This document shows positions 22,969-31,336 of a stretch of 36,868 nt of DNA, in pieces. The notes beneath the pieces are model-generated. The model searched no databases. It had not been told where the DNA came from and saw nothing but the letters and a program-made list of their open reading frames with translations. Location: positions 1-36,868 of the forward strand of contig CAITID010000187.1 of NCBI GenBank assembly GCA_903892335.1. Reading direction: 5' to 3'. The position numbers were made by a program, and so were the translations under genes. This stretch comes from an uncultured Actinomycetes bacterium. GTDB taxonomy: Bacteria > Actinomycetota > Actinomycetes > Nanopelagicales > Nanopelagicaceae. Numbering within the stretch: position 1 is the stretch's first letter; each line of letters starts with the position of its first letter.

Positions 22969-24639
22969 ATGATGTCACTAGCGTTATATCGCAAGTACCG
23001 TCCCTCAGTTTTTGCTGACGTTATTGGTCAAGAGCATGTAACAACTCCACTTTCAAATGCGTTGCAATCAGGAAAAATTCATCACGCATATCTTTTCAGT
23101 GGCCCACGTGGATGCGGAAAAACATCAAGCGCTCGCATTATGGCGCGTTCACTAAATTGCGAAAAAGGACCAACTCCAAATCCATGTGGCATTTGTCAAT
23201 CTTGCACAGACCTAGTTGCAAATGGTCCGGGATCACTTGATGTAATTGAATTGGATGCAGCTACCCATGGTTTAGTTGATGATGCACGCGATCTTCGCGA
23301 TAAAGCTTTCTTTGCACCAGTGCAAAGCCGTTACAAGATTTACATTATTGATGAGGCACACCAACTTGGGCCCGGAGCAGCGAATGCGTTACTAAAAGTA
23401 GTTGAAGAGCCACCAGCACACGTTTTATTTATTTTTGCAACAACAGAGCCAGATAAGTTAATTTCAACAATTAGATCTCGCACCCACCACTATCCATTTA
23501 GATTGGTACCACCAGCAACTTTGGGCGCACACCTTGAAAAGATCTGTGATGCTGAAGGCATCAAGGTTGCCAAAGGTGTTATTCCTTTGGTTGTTAGGGC
23601 ATCAGGTGGTTCTGTTCGAGATGCATTATCTGTTCTTGGTCAATTACTTGCAGGTGCCGGTAAAGATGGCGTTACCTATGAGATTGCAGTAGCTCTACTT
23701 GGCTACACCGATGGTGCTTTATTAGATGAATCAATTGACGCTATTGCAGCCCGTGATGGTGCAACTCTGTTTACAACAATTGATCGGGTAATTGAATCTG
23801 GCTCTGATCCAAGAAGATTTGCTCAAGATTTACTAGAGCGTCTTAGAGATCTAATCATTATTGGCGCAGTAGAGGAGAACAACAGCCAAGTTTTAAATGA
23901 GTACCCAGAGGATCAATTAGAGCGAATTCGTACACAATCGAAGTTAATTGGTGTTGCAAATCTAATTAGATCAGCGGATATTGTGGCTGAGGGATTAACT
24001 CAAATGCGTGGTGCTACACCACCACGGTTATTACTTGAACTTATGTGCGGTCGAATACTGCTTCCAGCAAGTGATGATTCAGCGGTTCTAGCCCGGATTG
24101 AAAGATTAGAAAAAGCTGCAACCCTTACGCCAATTAACAAGGTTGAGTCCGCACCTGTTGCAAAGGTTGAAGTTGTTAAGGAAACACCGACAGTAAAGCC
24201 AGCAGAGAAAACAATTGAAGCAGTTAAGGAAACAGTCAAAGCAGCAGTTGCAAAACCAACCGGCAATGTTGATGTTGCCGCCCTTCGCCGGATGTGGCCC
24301 GATGTAATTGAAAATGTTAAAAAACGCCGCCGCCTTACCTGGTCCCTGCTAAGTGCAAGTGCGCAAATTCTTGGATTAGATGATCAAGCAATCACTATTG
24401 GAATAGTTAATGCTGGCGCCCGAGATTCATTTATTAGATCAGGCAGTGATCAGATATTGGCAGATGCCTTTGAAGAGGTAACAGGCTTAAAGCGAAAGAT
24501 TGAATGCACAGTTGATCCATCTGTTAATCCAGCACCAGCTGCGCGAAGTGATGAGGATCCATCAGATGAAAACATGCTTACCGGAACACAACTGCTAGCC
24601 AAAGAACTAGGCGCCAAAATTATTAAGGAGTCTCACTAA
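22969..24639 (+). CDS. dnaX: DNA polymerase III subunit gamma/tau
   Basis: This is the clamp-loader ATPase of the replicative polymerase. Features in order: Walker A GPRGCGKTS (45-53), four zinc-binding Cys (64, 73, 76, 79), Walker B IIDEAHQLG near 126, the SRC motif STIRSRTHHY near 163, the AAA lid and collar domains to about 370, a Lys/Glu/Val/Ala-rich linker (about 395-430) and a C-terminal tau domain (about 433-535) beginning DVAALRRMWPDVIENVKK. ATG 22969 has GAGGGG upstream; a second ATG follows directly. No tau-to-gamma frameshift site was found in the proper frame. Confidence 0.97.
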   Translation: MMSLALYRKYRPSVFADVIGQEHVTTPLSNALQSGKIHHAYLFSGPRGCGKTSSARIMARSLNCEKGPTPNPCGICQSCTDLVANGPGSLDVIELDAATHGLVDDARDLRDKAFFAPVQSRYKIYIIDEAHQLGPGAANALLKVVEEPPAHVLFIFATTEPDKLISTIRSRTHHYPFRLVPPATLGAHLEKICDAEGIKVAKGVIPLVVRASGGSVRDALSVLGQLLAGAGKDGVTYEIAVALLGYTDGALLDESIDAIAARDGATLFTTIDRVIESGSDPRRFAQDLLERLRDLIIIGAVEENNSQVLNEYPEDQLERIRTQSKLIGVANLIRSADIVAEGLTQMRGATPPRLLLELMCGRILLPASDDSAVLARIERLEKAATLTPINKVESAPVAKVEVVKETPTVKPAEKTIEAVKETVKAAVAKPTGNVDVAALRRMWPDVIENVKKRRRLTWSLLSASAQILGLDDQAITIGIVNAGARDSFIRSGSDQILADAFEEVTGLKRKIECTVDPSVNPAPAARSDEDPSDENMLTGTQLLAKELGAKIIKESH

Positions 24640-24662
24640 GTTAAGTACTTAGTAAATTAGAT

Positions 24663-25262
24663 ATGTATGAAGGCATAATCCAAGATTTAATTGATGAGCT
24701 AGGAAGATTGCCTGGTGTTGGTCCAAAGAGTGCACAGCGAATTGCTTTTCACATAATTCAATCAGAGCGGGTAGATGTAACACGACTGGCTGAGATTTTA
24801 AAAACAGTTAAAGAGAGAGTTAAGTTTTGCACCATTTGCGGCAACATCACTGAGGAAGAGCTTTGTAAAATTTGCCGCGACCCTAGAAGAGATAACACCT
24901 CTATCTGCGTTGTTGAAGAGAGCAAAGATGTGATTGCAATAGAGAAGACCCGTGAATTTAAAGGTAAGTACCATGTGCTTGGCGGTGCAATCTCGCCAAT
25001 TGATGGAATAGGCCCAGAGAATCTGCGTATCCGGGAATTAATGCAGCGCCTTGCTGAAACTCAGATCGCTGAGGTAATCATTGCCACCGATCCAAACCTT
25101 GAGGGTGAGGCAACTGCTACCTATCTGACTAGATTGATTAAGCCGATCGGAGTTAAGGTTTCAAGACTTGCCTCAGGCCTGCCAGTAGGCGGAGATCTGG
25201 AATATGCCGACGAGGTAACGCTTGGCCGGGCATTTGAAGGCCGAACTAGCTACGATTCCTAA
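24663..25262 (+). CDS. recR: Recombination protein RecR
   Basis: RecR acts with RecF and RecO to load RecA at gapped DNA. The 199-residue product shows the helix-hairpin-helix LGRLPGVGPKSAQRIAFH (13-30), the zinc finger CTICGNITEEELCKIC (about 57-72) and a Toprim domain with CVVEESKDV and ATDPNLEGEATATYL. MYEG is the usual actinobacterial start. No ribosome binding site precedes ATG 24663, which lies 23 bases after the dnaX stop; it may be translated from the dnaX message or from its own leaderless one. Confidence 0.96.
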   Translation: MYEGIIQDLIDELGRLPGVGPKSAQRIAFHIIQSERVDVTRLAEILKTVKERVKFCTICGNITEEELCKICRDPRRDNTSICVVEESKDVIAIEKTREFKGKYHVLGGAISPIDGIGPENLRIRELMQRLAETQIAEVIIATDPNLEGEATATYLTRLIKPIGVKVSRLASGLPVGGDLEYADEVTLGRAFEGRTSYDS

Positions 25263-25274
25263 GAATCTCATTAT

Positions 25275-25306
25275 TTAAGATGTTCGGGCGTCTTAATATG
25301 TAAGAC
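25275..25306 (+). promoter_or_regulatory. lysC leader with two mutually exclusive hairpins and a -10-like TAATAT
   Basis: TTAAGATG (25275-25282) can pair with CGTCTTAA (25289-25296) around TTCGGG. The same GTCTTA (25290-25295) can instead pair with TAAGAC (25301-25306). TAATAT (25294-25299) in the middle could also be a -10 box. The element lies between recR and lysC; it may be a recR terminator, a switch, or a promoter. Confidence 0.35.
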
Positions 25307-25345
25307 AATCCCCAATTAATCATCATCATGCTTCAAACTTGAGCC

Positions 25346-26617
25346 ATGGGTTTAATCGTTCAAAAGTTTGGTGGCTCATCCGTTGCCGACGCCGAAGGCA
25401 TGAAGCGGGTGGCAAACCGCATCGTTGCCACAAAGAAGGCTGGCCATCAAGTTGTAGTCGTCGTTAGCGCAATGGGTGATACCACCGATGAATTGATCGA
25501 TTTAGCCAATCAAGTATCTCCACTTCCAAATGGCCGTGAATTAGATATGTTGCTTACCGCAGGTGAGCGAATTTCAATGGCACTTCTTGCCATGGCGATT
25601 GCAAATCTTGGACATGAAGCAAGATCTTTTACCGGCAGCCAAGCTGGAATCATTACAACCTCAGCACATGGTCGCGCTCGCGTAATTGATGTAACACCGG
25701 GCAGAATTCAAGAAGCGCTCAAAGAGGGTGCGATTGCAATTGTTGCTGGCTTTCAAGGAGTATCACAAGATACAAATGACATTACAACTTTAGGACGCGG
25801 TGGCTCAGATACAACTGCGGTTGCACTGGCTGCAGCACTTGAAGCAGATGTTTGTGAAATCTACACAGATGTTGATGGCATTTTCTCAGCCGATCCACGA
25901 GTTGTGCCAACAGCTAGAAAGTTAAACACAGTTACATATGAAGAGATGCTAGAGCTTGCTGCATCTGGCGCAAAAGTATTACATCTTCGCTGCGTTGAGT
26001 ATGCACGTCGCTACGATCTGCCAATTCATGTTAGATCATCTTTTTCCAACAAGGAAGGAACCTGGGTGGTTAAGGATCATCCAGAAGGGGGCAAAATGGA
26101 ACAAGCAATAATCGCAGGCATAGCTCATGACAAGAGTGAAGCAAAGATAACAATTGTGGGTGTGCCGGACAGAACTGGTGTTGCCGCCAGAATCTTTCAG
26201 GCAATTGCCGATGCTGACATCAACGTGGATATGATCGTGCAAAATGTTTCAGCTGCTGCAACAGGTCTTACGGATATCTCATTTACCTTGCCAAAAACCG
26301 AGGGCGCAAATGCAACCTCTGTATTACAACGTATTCAAGGAGAGATTGGCTTTCAATCAATTCAATATGATGATCAGATCGGTAAATTGTCATTAATTGG
26401 CGCTGGTATGCGCTCTCATCCCGGCGTTACAGCAACATTCTTTGCATGCTTATCTGAAGCGGGTGTAAATATTGAAATGATTTCTACTTCAGAGATTCGA
26501 ATCTCAATTGTTTGCCGTGCATCCGATCTAGAAAAGGGTGTTCGCTCTGCACACACTGCCTTTGATTTAGATGCCGATCAGGTAGAGGCCGTTGTTTATG
26601 GCGGTACAGGTCGATGA
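25346..26617 (+). CDS. lysC: Aspartate kinase
   Basis: It phosphorylates aspartate, the first step to lysine, diaminopimelate, threonine and methionine. The 423-residue product has the kinase motif VQKFGGSSVADAEGMKRVA (5-23), TTLGRGGSDTTAVALAAAL near 147 and two C-terminal ACT domains (about 265-340 and 345-415) for feedback control, as in Corynebacterium (421 residues). The first four residues MGLI fit the family start at ATG 25346, although no ribosome binding site is seen. It is followed by asd with an ATGA overlap, the classic actinobacterial lysC-asd operon. Confidence 0.97.
   Translation: MGLIVQKFGGSSVADAEGMKRVANRIVATKKAGHQVVVVVSAMGDTTDELIDLANQVSPLPNGRELDMLLTAGERISMALLAMAIANLGHEARSFTGSQAGIITTSAHGRARVIDVTPGRIQEALKEGAIAIVAGFQGVSQDTNDITTLGRGGSDTTAVALAAALEADVCEIYTDVDGIFSADPRVVPTARKLNTVTYEEMLELAASGAKVLHLRCVEYARRYDLPIHVRSSFSNKEGTWVVKDHPEGGKMEQAIIAGIAHDKSEAKITIVGVPDRTGVAARIFQAIADADINVDMIVQNVSAAATGLTDISFTLPKTEGANATSVLQRIQGEIGFQSIQYDDQIGKLSLIGAGMRSHPGVTATFFACLSEAGVNIEMISTSEIRISIVCRASDLEKGVRSAHTAFDLDADQVEAVVYGGTGR
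26096..26617 (+). CDS. lysC: Internal in-frame start: beta (regulatory) subunit of aspartate kinase
   Basis: ATG at codon 251 is preceded by AGAAGGGGGC (26083-26092), a far stronger ribosome binding site than the one at the gene start. The product would be 173 residues containing both ACT domains. Corynebacterium and Bacillus aspartate kinases are alpha2-beta2 enzymes whose beta subunit comes from just such an internal start, in Corynebacterium at about residue 250. The frame and position match. Confidence 0.75.
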   Translation: MEQAIIAGIAHDKSEAKITIVGVPDRTGVAARIFQAIADADINVDMIVQNVSAAATGLTDISFTLPKTEGANATSVLQRIQGEIGFQSIQYDDQIGKLSLIGAGMRSHPGVTATFFACLSEAGVNIEMISTSEIRISIVCRASDLEKGVRSAHTAFDLDADQVEAVVYGGTGR

Positions 26618-27660
26618 GTAAAAAGCCTTCACTTGCCGTAGTAGGCGCAACTGGCGCGGTCGGCACAGTCATGCTTGATATTTTAAGCAAAAGAGAGAAT
26701 GTTTATGGTGAGATTAGATTAATTGCATCTGCTCGCAGTGCGGGCAAGAAATTGATTTGTCGCGGTGAGGAACTTACAGTCGTTGCTTTATCGCCAGAAG
26801 CCTTTGATGGTATTGATATTGCAATGTTTGATGTGCCGGATGAGATTTCTAAAGAGTGGGCACCAATCGCAGCGTCGCGCGGGGCTGTAGTAGTTGATAA
26901 CTCCGGTGCGTTTCGTATGGATGATCAGGTGCCACTTGTTGTTCCTGAGGTAAATCCGCAAGAGATTAAAAACAGACCTAAAGGAATTATTTCAAACCCA
27001 AACTGCACAACACTTTCCATGATTGTTGCAATGGGTGCATTACATCGTAATTACATATTAAAAGAGTTGGTTGTAGCTTCTTATCAAGCAGCATCTGGTG
27101 CTGGTCAAGCAGGAATAGACACTTTGCGCGAGCAAATGAAATTGGTAGCGAACACAACTCTTGGTGATGCAGCTGGTGATTCACGAAGTGTTATAAAAAA
27201 CTTTGATCCATTCCCAGCACCTCTTGCGCTTAATGTAATTCCTTGGGCGGGTTCATTGAAGGAGGACGGTTACACATCTGAGGAGTTAAAGGTGAGAAAT
27301 GAATCTAGAAAGATTCTTGGAATTAAAGATTTGAAGGTATCTGCCACATGTGTTCGTGTTCCAGTCCTTACAACTCACTCACTTGCAGTGCATGCAATCT
27401 TTGAAAAAACTGTTTCTCGTGAGATCGCTCAAGAAGTTCTTAGGAACTCTGCTGGAATTGAGTTAGTTGATGATCCAGAAAATCATAAATTTCCAACACC
27501 AGCTGATGTTGTAGGAACCGATCCAACCTGGGTTGGTCGGGTGCGCAAGTCACTAGATCATCCAAATGTGCTTGATCTATTTGTTTGCGGAGATAATCTG
27601 CGCAAAGGCGCAGCGCTAAATACGGCGCAGATTGCCGAACTAGTTGCTGCTGAGTTCTAA
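26614..27660 (+). CDS. asd: Aspartate-semialdehyde dehydrogenase
   Basis: It reduces aspartyl phosphate to aspartate semialdehyde with NADPH, the step after LysC. The 348-residue product has the NADP loop VGATGAVGTVML (10-21), the catalytic Cys in SNPNCTT near 130 and a conserved His in the RVPVLTTHS segment near 250. ATG 26614 overlaps the lysC stop (ATGA). Its stop is one base from the stop of the convergent membrane-protein gene. Confidence 0.97.
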   Translation: MSKKPSLAVVGATGAVGTVMLDILSKRENVYGEIRLIASARSAGKKLICRGEELTVVALSPEAFDGIDIAMFDVPDEISKEWAPIAASRGAVVVDNSGAFRMDDQVPLVVPEVNPQEIKNRPKGIISNPNCTTLSMIVAMGALHRNYILKELVVASYQAASGAGQAGIDTLREQMKLVANTTLGDAAGDSRSVIKNFDPFPAPLALNVIPWAGSLKEDGYTSEELKVRNESRKILGIKDLKVSATCVRVPVLTTHSLAVHAIFEKTVSREIAQEVLRNSAGIELVDDPENHKFPTPADVVGTDPTWVGRVRKSLDHPNVLDLFVCGDNLRKGAALNTAQIAELVAAEF

Positions 27661-27661
27661 A

Positions 27662-28666
27662 TTATCGGCGCAAGCCAGATTTAGTATTTTCAGCAATATG
27701 CACGATCGCAACCGCTAATTCAAAGATTAGACGAAGTGCAAGAAGTGCCAAGAAGCCGATTAACAAACCAGCAACTGCTGCCATTGGATAAATTGAATAA
27801 TCTTGATTTAAACCAAAGGTGGTAGCAGCAAATATCGGCGTACCAACGGCGACTAAGCCAACAATTACAACAAAGTAAAATGTGTATAGGTAGCTGGCGA
27901 CTTTTCGGGTCAAGTACTCATTTAATTTAAAATCCTTTAAATGACCGAGCACAAGTCGAATATCTTCTTTCCAAGAGATCCATGCCCAAAGCGCAGCGAT
28001 TAAACCCAAAGTTAAAATTAGCAACTTAAGCGCGATTGAAATTACGCCAAGCACTAGCAGCCAGATCAAAGATGAATTTAAACCGGAGGCCATCTCTCCT
28101 CGACTTACATCAAAATAATCGATCAGGGTTGTAACCATTATGTATGTAGATACTAAGTAAGCAACTCCGGAGATAACCTGGAATCCAATGCGGTGATTTT
28201 TATTTGCTGGTTGGCGCAAAAAATTGATCAATGCGGTTAAGAAGTTTGCAACTCTAGTCTTTTGAATAATGAGTGAAAGTACTAAAGGGACCATTGCAAT
28301 AAGTGCAAATAGCTCGATGAATGGGGCGTTATTTGTTTGAATAAATACATTTTTTAATAGTGTTGGAAATGAGACCTCATTAGATCGCCAAATATCAGTG
28401 ATCCATACTAAGAAGAAAACTCTAGTAACAATTGCAACCACTGTTAAAAAGGCACGCATCTCAAGCTTTTGGGCGACGATAGCAAAAAATAACGCAAGAT
28501 AGCTGACCAATAACCAAGTGAGTCCTGTGCTGCTAGTTATCGCATTAAATGCTGTTTGGTATGAGGTGTAATCATTTAATGAGTACCAGTAAAAGGTATC
28601 TGGGATTACTAGTACAAGTGCGATTGCTAGATAAACACGGTGTAACTTCTCAGTTATTAGATTCAT
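27662..28666 (-). CDS. Multi-spanning membrane protein with DUF4282-like C-terminus
   Basis: The 334-residue product has about eight hydrophobic segments: four in the first 140 residues, two near 165-230 and two near 250-320. The last part (about 235-330), with paired helices ending in RLIFELAVAIVHIAENT, resembles DUF4282, a small domain of unknown function. No catalytic motif is seen. ATG 28666 lies 6 bases after a minus-strand -10 box TAGTCT, so the message seems leaderless and separate from the phosphoesterase gene 26 bases upstream. Confidence 0.75.
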   Translation of the reverse strand: MNLITEKLHRVYLAIALVLVIPDTFYWYSLNDYTSYQTAFNAITSSTGLTWLLVSYLALFFAIVAQKLEMRAFLTVVAIVTRVFFLVWITDIWRSNEVSFPTLLKNVFIQTNNAPFIELFALIAMVPLVLSLIIQKTRVANFLTALINFLRQPANKNHRIGFQVISGVAYLVSTYIMVTTLIDYFDVSRGEMASGLNSSLIWLLVLGVISIALKLLILTLGLIAALWAWISWKEDIRLVLGHLKDFKLNEYLTRKVASYLYTFYFVVIVGLVAVGTPIFAATTFGLNQDYSIYPMAAVAGLLIGFLALLALRLIFELAVAIVHIAENTKSGLRR

Positions 28667-28672
28667 ACCTAA

Positions 28673-28678
28673 AGACTA
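28673..28678 (-). promoter_or_regulatory. -10 box TAGTCT of the membrane-protein gene
   Basis: On the minus strand TAGTCT (28678-28673) is followed after TTAGGT, 6 bases, by the ATG. No convincing -35 element is seen. Confidence 0.45.
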
Positions 28679-28692
28679 CCTTACGCACTTGT

Positions 28693-29511
28693 TTATGCAG
28701 TTAAGGTGATTAACGAAACTTCCGGAGGAGATGCAACTCTAATGCGGGCAAATGGGCTTGTTCCCATTCCCGCAGAAACATTTAGCCAAGGTTCATCATT
28801 TACTTTACTTACACCACGAGAGCGCCAAGTTTCTAAATCACAATTAGTTGTTAACGCTTTACTCTCACCAAACCAAGGCAATCTCACCTGCCCACCATGT
28901 GTATGTCCAGCAAAGATCAAATCTAATTTATCAAGCTCCATCGCTGCTAAAACTCTTTCATAAGGTGCATGTGTTACACCAATTGCTAAATCCACTGTTT
29001 TGCTAGGTGAGCCTGCAACAATTGAGTAATCATCTAACTCAAGGTGAGCATCATCTGTGCCACGAGCCTCAATCTTTACGCCATTGATTTTGATAATCTC
29101 TTTCTGGTGATTTAAATCGATCCAACCATGCTTTGTTAGTGCCTTACGTAATTTCTCGGACGGTAATTTTGCACCCAACTTTCGCTCACCATGATCTTTG
29201 CCCAGATATGAGAAAGGATTCTTAAACTTTGGCGCGTAGTAATCATTAGAGCCAAAGACAAATAAGCCTGGTAGTTTTAACAAATCCTTTAATGCATCCA
29301 AGGTTGTGGCAACCGCCTCTTTGTGGGCTAGAAAGTCACCGGTGCTTATAACTAAATCAGGTTTTAACTTAATAAAGCTCTTTATATCTGCAATCTCTTT
29401 CTTGCGATTTGGCGTTAAGTGCAGATCAGAAAAATGCAAAATACGAATCTCTTTACTTGCCTTTGGAAGCAACGGCAGGGTCGCTTCTCGCACTTTGTAT
29501 GCCATAGGCAT
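28693..29511 (-). CDS. Calcineurin-like metallophosphoesterase
   Basis: The 272-residue product carries the dimetal phosphoesterase motifs in order: FSDLHLTPN near 27, STGDF near 57, FGSNDYY near 85 (the GNH motif as GSND), a His in VTHAPY near 180 and GHTHGGQVRLP near 202. It lacks an N-terminal membrane anchor. Substrates of this family vary (phospholipid headgroups, UDP-sugars). In mycobacteria a homologue (Rv3683) lies close to ponA2 and the ridA region, matching the block here. ATG 29511 is 14 bp from the divergent yqeY start; an in-frame ATG two codons later is also possible. Confidence 0.88.
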   Translation of the reverse strand: MPMAYKVREATLPLLPKASKEIRILHFSDLHLTPNRKKEIADIKSFIKLKPDLVISTGDFLAHKEAVATTLDALKDLLKLPGLFVFGSNDYYAPKFKNPFSYLGKDHGERKLGAKLPSEKLRKALTKHGWIDLNHQKEIIKINGVKIEARGTDDAHLELDDYSIVAGSPSKTVDLAIGVTHAPYERVLAAMELDKLDLIFAGHTHGGQVRLPWFGESKALTTNCDLETWRSRGVSKVNDEPWLNVSAGMGTSPFARIRVASPPEVSLITLTA

Positions 29512-29513
29512 GA

Positions 29514-29520
29514 GAAGATA
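29514..29520. promoter_or_regulatory. Overlapping divergent -10 elements between metallophosphoesterase and yqeY
   Basis: On the plus strand GAAGAT (29514-29519) lies 6 bases before ATG 29526. On the minus strand TATCTT (29520-29515) lies 3 bases before ATG 29511 and 9 before the next in-frame ATG (29505). Only 14 bp separate the two outer start codons. Confidence 0.4.
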
Positions 29521-29525
29521 CCCCT

Positions 29526-29978
29526 ATGGGACTAAAAGAGAAACTACAAAGTGATTTAACGGATGCGATTCGCAGCAGAGCTGAGGTCAAGTCAGGAACA
29601 ATTCGGATGTTACTTGCCGCAATTACAAACGAAGAGGTTTCAGGTAAAGCGGCCAGAGTTTTAAAAGATGATGAGATTATTACCGTCTTATCTCGCGAGG
29701 CCAAGAAACGTCGTGAAGCAGTTGAGGCATACGTTGCAGCAAAACGTGATGATTTAGCGGATAAAGAAAGAGCAGAGGGTGAAGTAATTTCACAATACTT
29801 GCCAGCACAATTATCTGAAGATGAGATCAAAAAGATGATTGCTGATGCAATTAGTGAAACAGGCGCAGCAGGACCTGCTGGTATGGGATTAGTTATGAAA
29901 GTTTTATCACCAAAAATCTCAGGTAAAGCCGATGGTGGAGTTGTATCCGGGTTAGTTAAAGCAGCGTTAGGACAATAA
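29526..29978 (+). CDS. yqeY: GatB/YqeY domain protein
   Basis: The 150-residue product is a full-length stand-alone YqeY protein: an N-terminal helical half (MGLKEKLQSDLTDAIRSR ... RMLLAAI) and a C-terminal three-helix GatB-like half (QYLPAQLSEDEIKKMI and GMGLVMKVLSPKISGKADGGVVSGLVKAAL). These proteins resemble the tail of the amidotransferase subunit GatB and may bind tRNA, but no clear role is established. Its stop directly abuts the ATG of the DUF4177 gene. Confidence 0.93.
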   Translation: MGLKEKLQSDLTDAIRSRAEVKSGTIRMLLAAITNEEVSGKAARVLKDDEIITVLSREAKKRREAVEAYVAAKRDDLADKERAEGEVISQYLPAQLSEDEIKKMIADAISETGAAGPAGMGLVMKVLSPKISGKADGGVVSGLVKAALGQ

Positions 29979-30134
29979 ATGAAATATGAATATGTAACAG
30001 TCCCACTACTTACACATGCAACTAAGCAAATATTAGACACCTGGGGCTCTGAGGGTTGGGAGCTAGTACAGGTTGTTCCAGCACCTGGTGGCGGGGATCA
30101 ATTAGTTGCTTATATGAAGCGAGAGCTTAAGTGA
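29979..30134 (+). CDS. Small DUF4177-type protein
   Basis: This 51-residue gene starts directly after the yqeY stop (TAAATG) and overlaps the next start as GTGA. The sequence KYEYVTVPLL ... LDTWGSEGWELVQVVPAP ... LVAYMKRELK has the DUF4177 pattern (EY..VPL and GWELV). Actinobacteria often carry such a small gene immediately before ridA. Function is unknown. Confidence 0.85.
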   Translation: MKYEYVTVPLLTHATKQILDTWGSEGWELVQVVPAPGGGDQLVAYMKRELK

Positions 30135-30592
30135 GTGTTAGAGAAAAATTAGCAGCACTTGGTTTAACACTGCCGCAGGCTGCAGCTCCAGTTGCTGCAT
30201 ATGTTCCAGCAGTTCGAACTGGGAACTTAGTTTTTACAGCAGGACAACTTCCATTAGTCGATGGAAAAATTCCATATGTTGGCAAAGTAGGTTTGTCAGT
30301 AACGCCAGAGCAAGCAAAAGAGATGGCGCAGGTGTGTGCACTTAATGCGCTGGCTGCTATTAACTTAGTTGCGGATGTTGATCAGATTAAAAGAATTATT
30401 CGTGTTGGTGGATTTGTTAATGGTATTCCAGGATTTATTGCAGTACCAGCAGTTGTAAATGGTGCGAGTGAGTTGTTAATTAAATTATTTGGTGAAGTAG
30501 ATGGAAAGCACGCCCGCACTGCAGTTGGTGTTGCAGAGTTACCACTTGATGCACCAGTGGAGATTGAAATGACGGCAGAGCTAAAGGCTTAG
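30131..30592 (+). CDS. RidA family protein (YjgF/YER057c/UK114)
   Basis: RidA proteins hydrolyse reactive enamine/imine intermediates from PLP enzymes. This 153-residue form belongs to the longer, actinobacterial type (VREKLAALGLTLPQAAAPVAAY, then VFTAGQLPLVDGKIPYVGKVG). The archetypal RidA catalytic Arg near residue 105 is not in its usual C/R-x-x-P setting, so activity may differ from that of E. coli RidA (inference). GTG 30131 overlaps the DUF4177 stop. Its stop interleaves with that of convergent crp (30589-30592). Confidence 0.9.
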   Translation: MSVREKLAALGLTLPQAAAPVAAYVPAVRTGNLVFTAGQLPLVDGKIPYVGKVGLSVTPEQAKEMAQVCALNALAAINLVADVDQIKRIIRVGGFVNGIPGFIAVPAVVNGASELLIKLFGEVDGKHARTAVGVAELPLDAPVEIEMTAELKA

Positions 30593-31278
30593 CGGCCTCG
30601 TTTAGATAAACGCTCGTAATCTAGAACAACAACTGCTCGTGGCTCTAAGCGAACCCAGCCGCGACCTGCGAAATCAGCGAGAGCTTTATTTACGGTCTCA
30701 CGGGATGCGCCAACTAATTGTGCTAATTCCTCTTGTGTTAACTCATGGTTAACATGAAGTCCGTCATCTTTCTTTGTACCAAATCGTTCACCAAGATCCA
30801 TAATTGCTTTAGCAACACGTCCTGGTACATCTGCAAAAACTAAATCAGCAAGGACTTCGTTGGTGCGGCGCAAGCGTCGAGCAAGGCGTTTTAACAATTG
30901 AAGTGAAACTTGTGGGTGAGCAGTAACCCAACCGATTACTTGATCATTTGCTAAAGCCAAAACTCGTGCATCAGTTACTGCAGTTGCTGTTGCTGTGCGT
31001 GGTCCTGGATCAAATAGAGATAGTTCACCAAACATATCGCCTGGGCCAAGAATGGATAAAAGATTTTCGCGGCCATCACCGGATGAGGTGCCAAGCTTTA
31101 ACTTTCCTTCTACAACTACAAATAAGCGATCACCAGCATCGCCCTCTTTAAATAATGTTTGGCCTTTGCTGACCTTTACCTGAGTCATTGATTCACGCAA
31201 TGTGGCAGCAGAAGCGTCATCTAGCGCAGTAAAAAGTGGCGCCCGACGGATTACTTCCTCATCATTTTTTTGTGCCAT
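30589..31278 (-). CDS. crp: Crp/Fnr-family transcription regulator
   Basis: A cAMP-binding domain (about residues 12-120; GEGDAGDRLFVVVEGKLKLG and FGELSLFDPGPRTATATAVTDA, the phosphate-binding cassette with Glu and Arg) is followed by a winged helix-turn-helix (ELTQEELAQLVGASRETVNKALADF) near 170-200. It matches mycobacterial Crp (Rv3676) in domain order and position beside nth. Start ATG 31278 (229 residues) fits the family; TTG 31317, 13 codons upstream, is also possible but has no good ribosome site. On the minus strand TACCCT (31293-31288) lies 9 bases before the ATG. Confidence 0.93.
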   Translation of the reverse strand: MAQKNDEEVIRRAPLFTALDDASAATLRESMTQVKVSKGQTLFKEGDAGDRLFVVVEGKLKLGTSSGDGRENLLSILGPGDMFGELSLFDPGPRTATATAVTDARVLALANDQVIGWVTAHPQVSLQLLKRLARRLRRTNEVLADLVFADVPGRVAKAIMDLGERFGTKKDDGLHVNHELTQEELAQLVGASRETVNKALADFAGRGWVRLEPRAVVVLDYERLSKRGR

Positions 31279-31323
31279 TGTGGGGTAAGGGTACTCCCGG
31301 TAGGAAGTTAATTCCAATCGGGC

Positions 31324-31329
31324 TAATCT
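31324..31329 (+). promoter_or_regulatory. -10 box TAATCT of nth
   Basis: TAATCT is followed after TGATCAG, 7 bases, by GTG 31337, implying a leaderless message. The palindrome TGATCA lies across the start region. No good -35 is seen. Confidence 0.5.
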
Positions 31330-31336
31330 TGATCAG

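Noticed and set aside
24300..24345. A-rich run in dnaX (TTAAAAAACG) as a programmed frameshift site for a short gamma form
   Set aside because: The reading frame splits the run as AAA AAA CGC, which is not the X-XXY-YYZ slippery arrangement, and no adjacent stimulatory hairpin was obvious.
25262..25345. Lysine riboswitch before lysC
   Set aside because: Only 84 bases separate recR and lysC, far too short for the lysine aptamer, and its conserved elements are absent.
29453..30040. Long minus-strand frame of 195 codons over yqeY
   Set aside because: It is the mirror of a conserved gene; the product is Ser/Ala-rich and yqeY plus DUF4177 explain the region.
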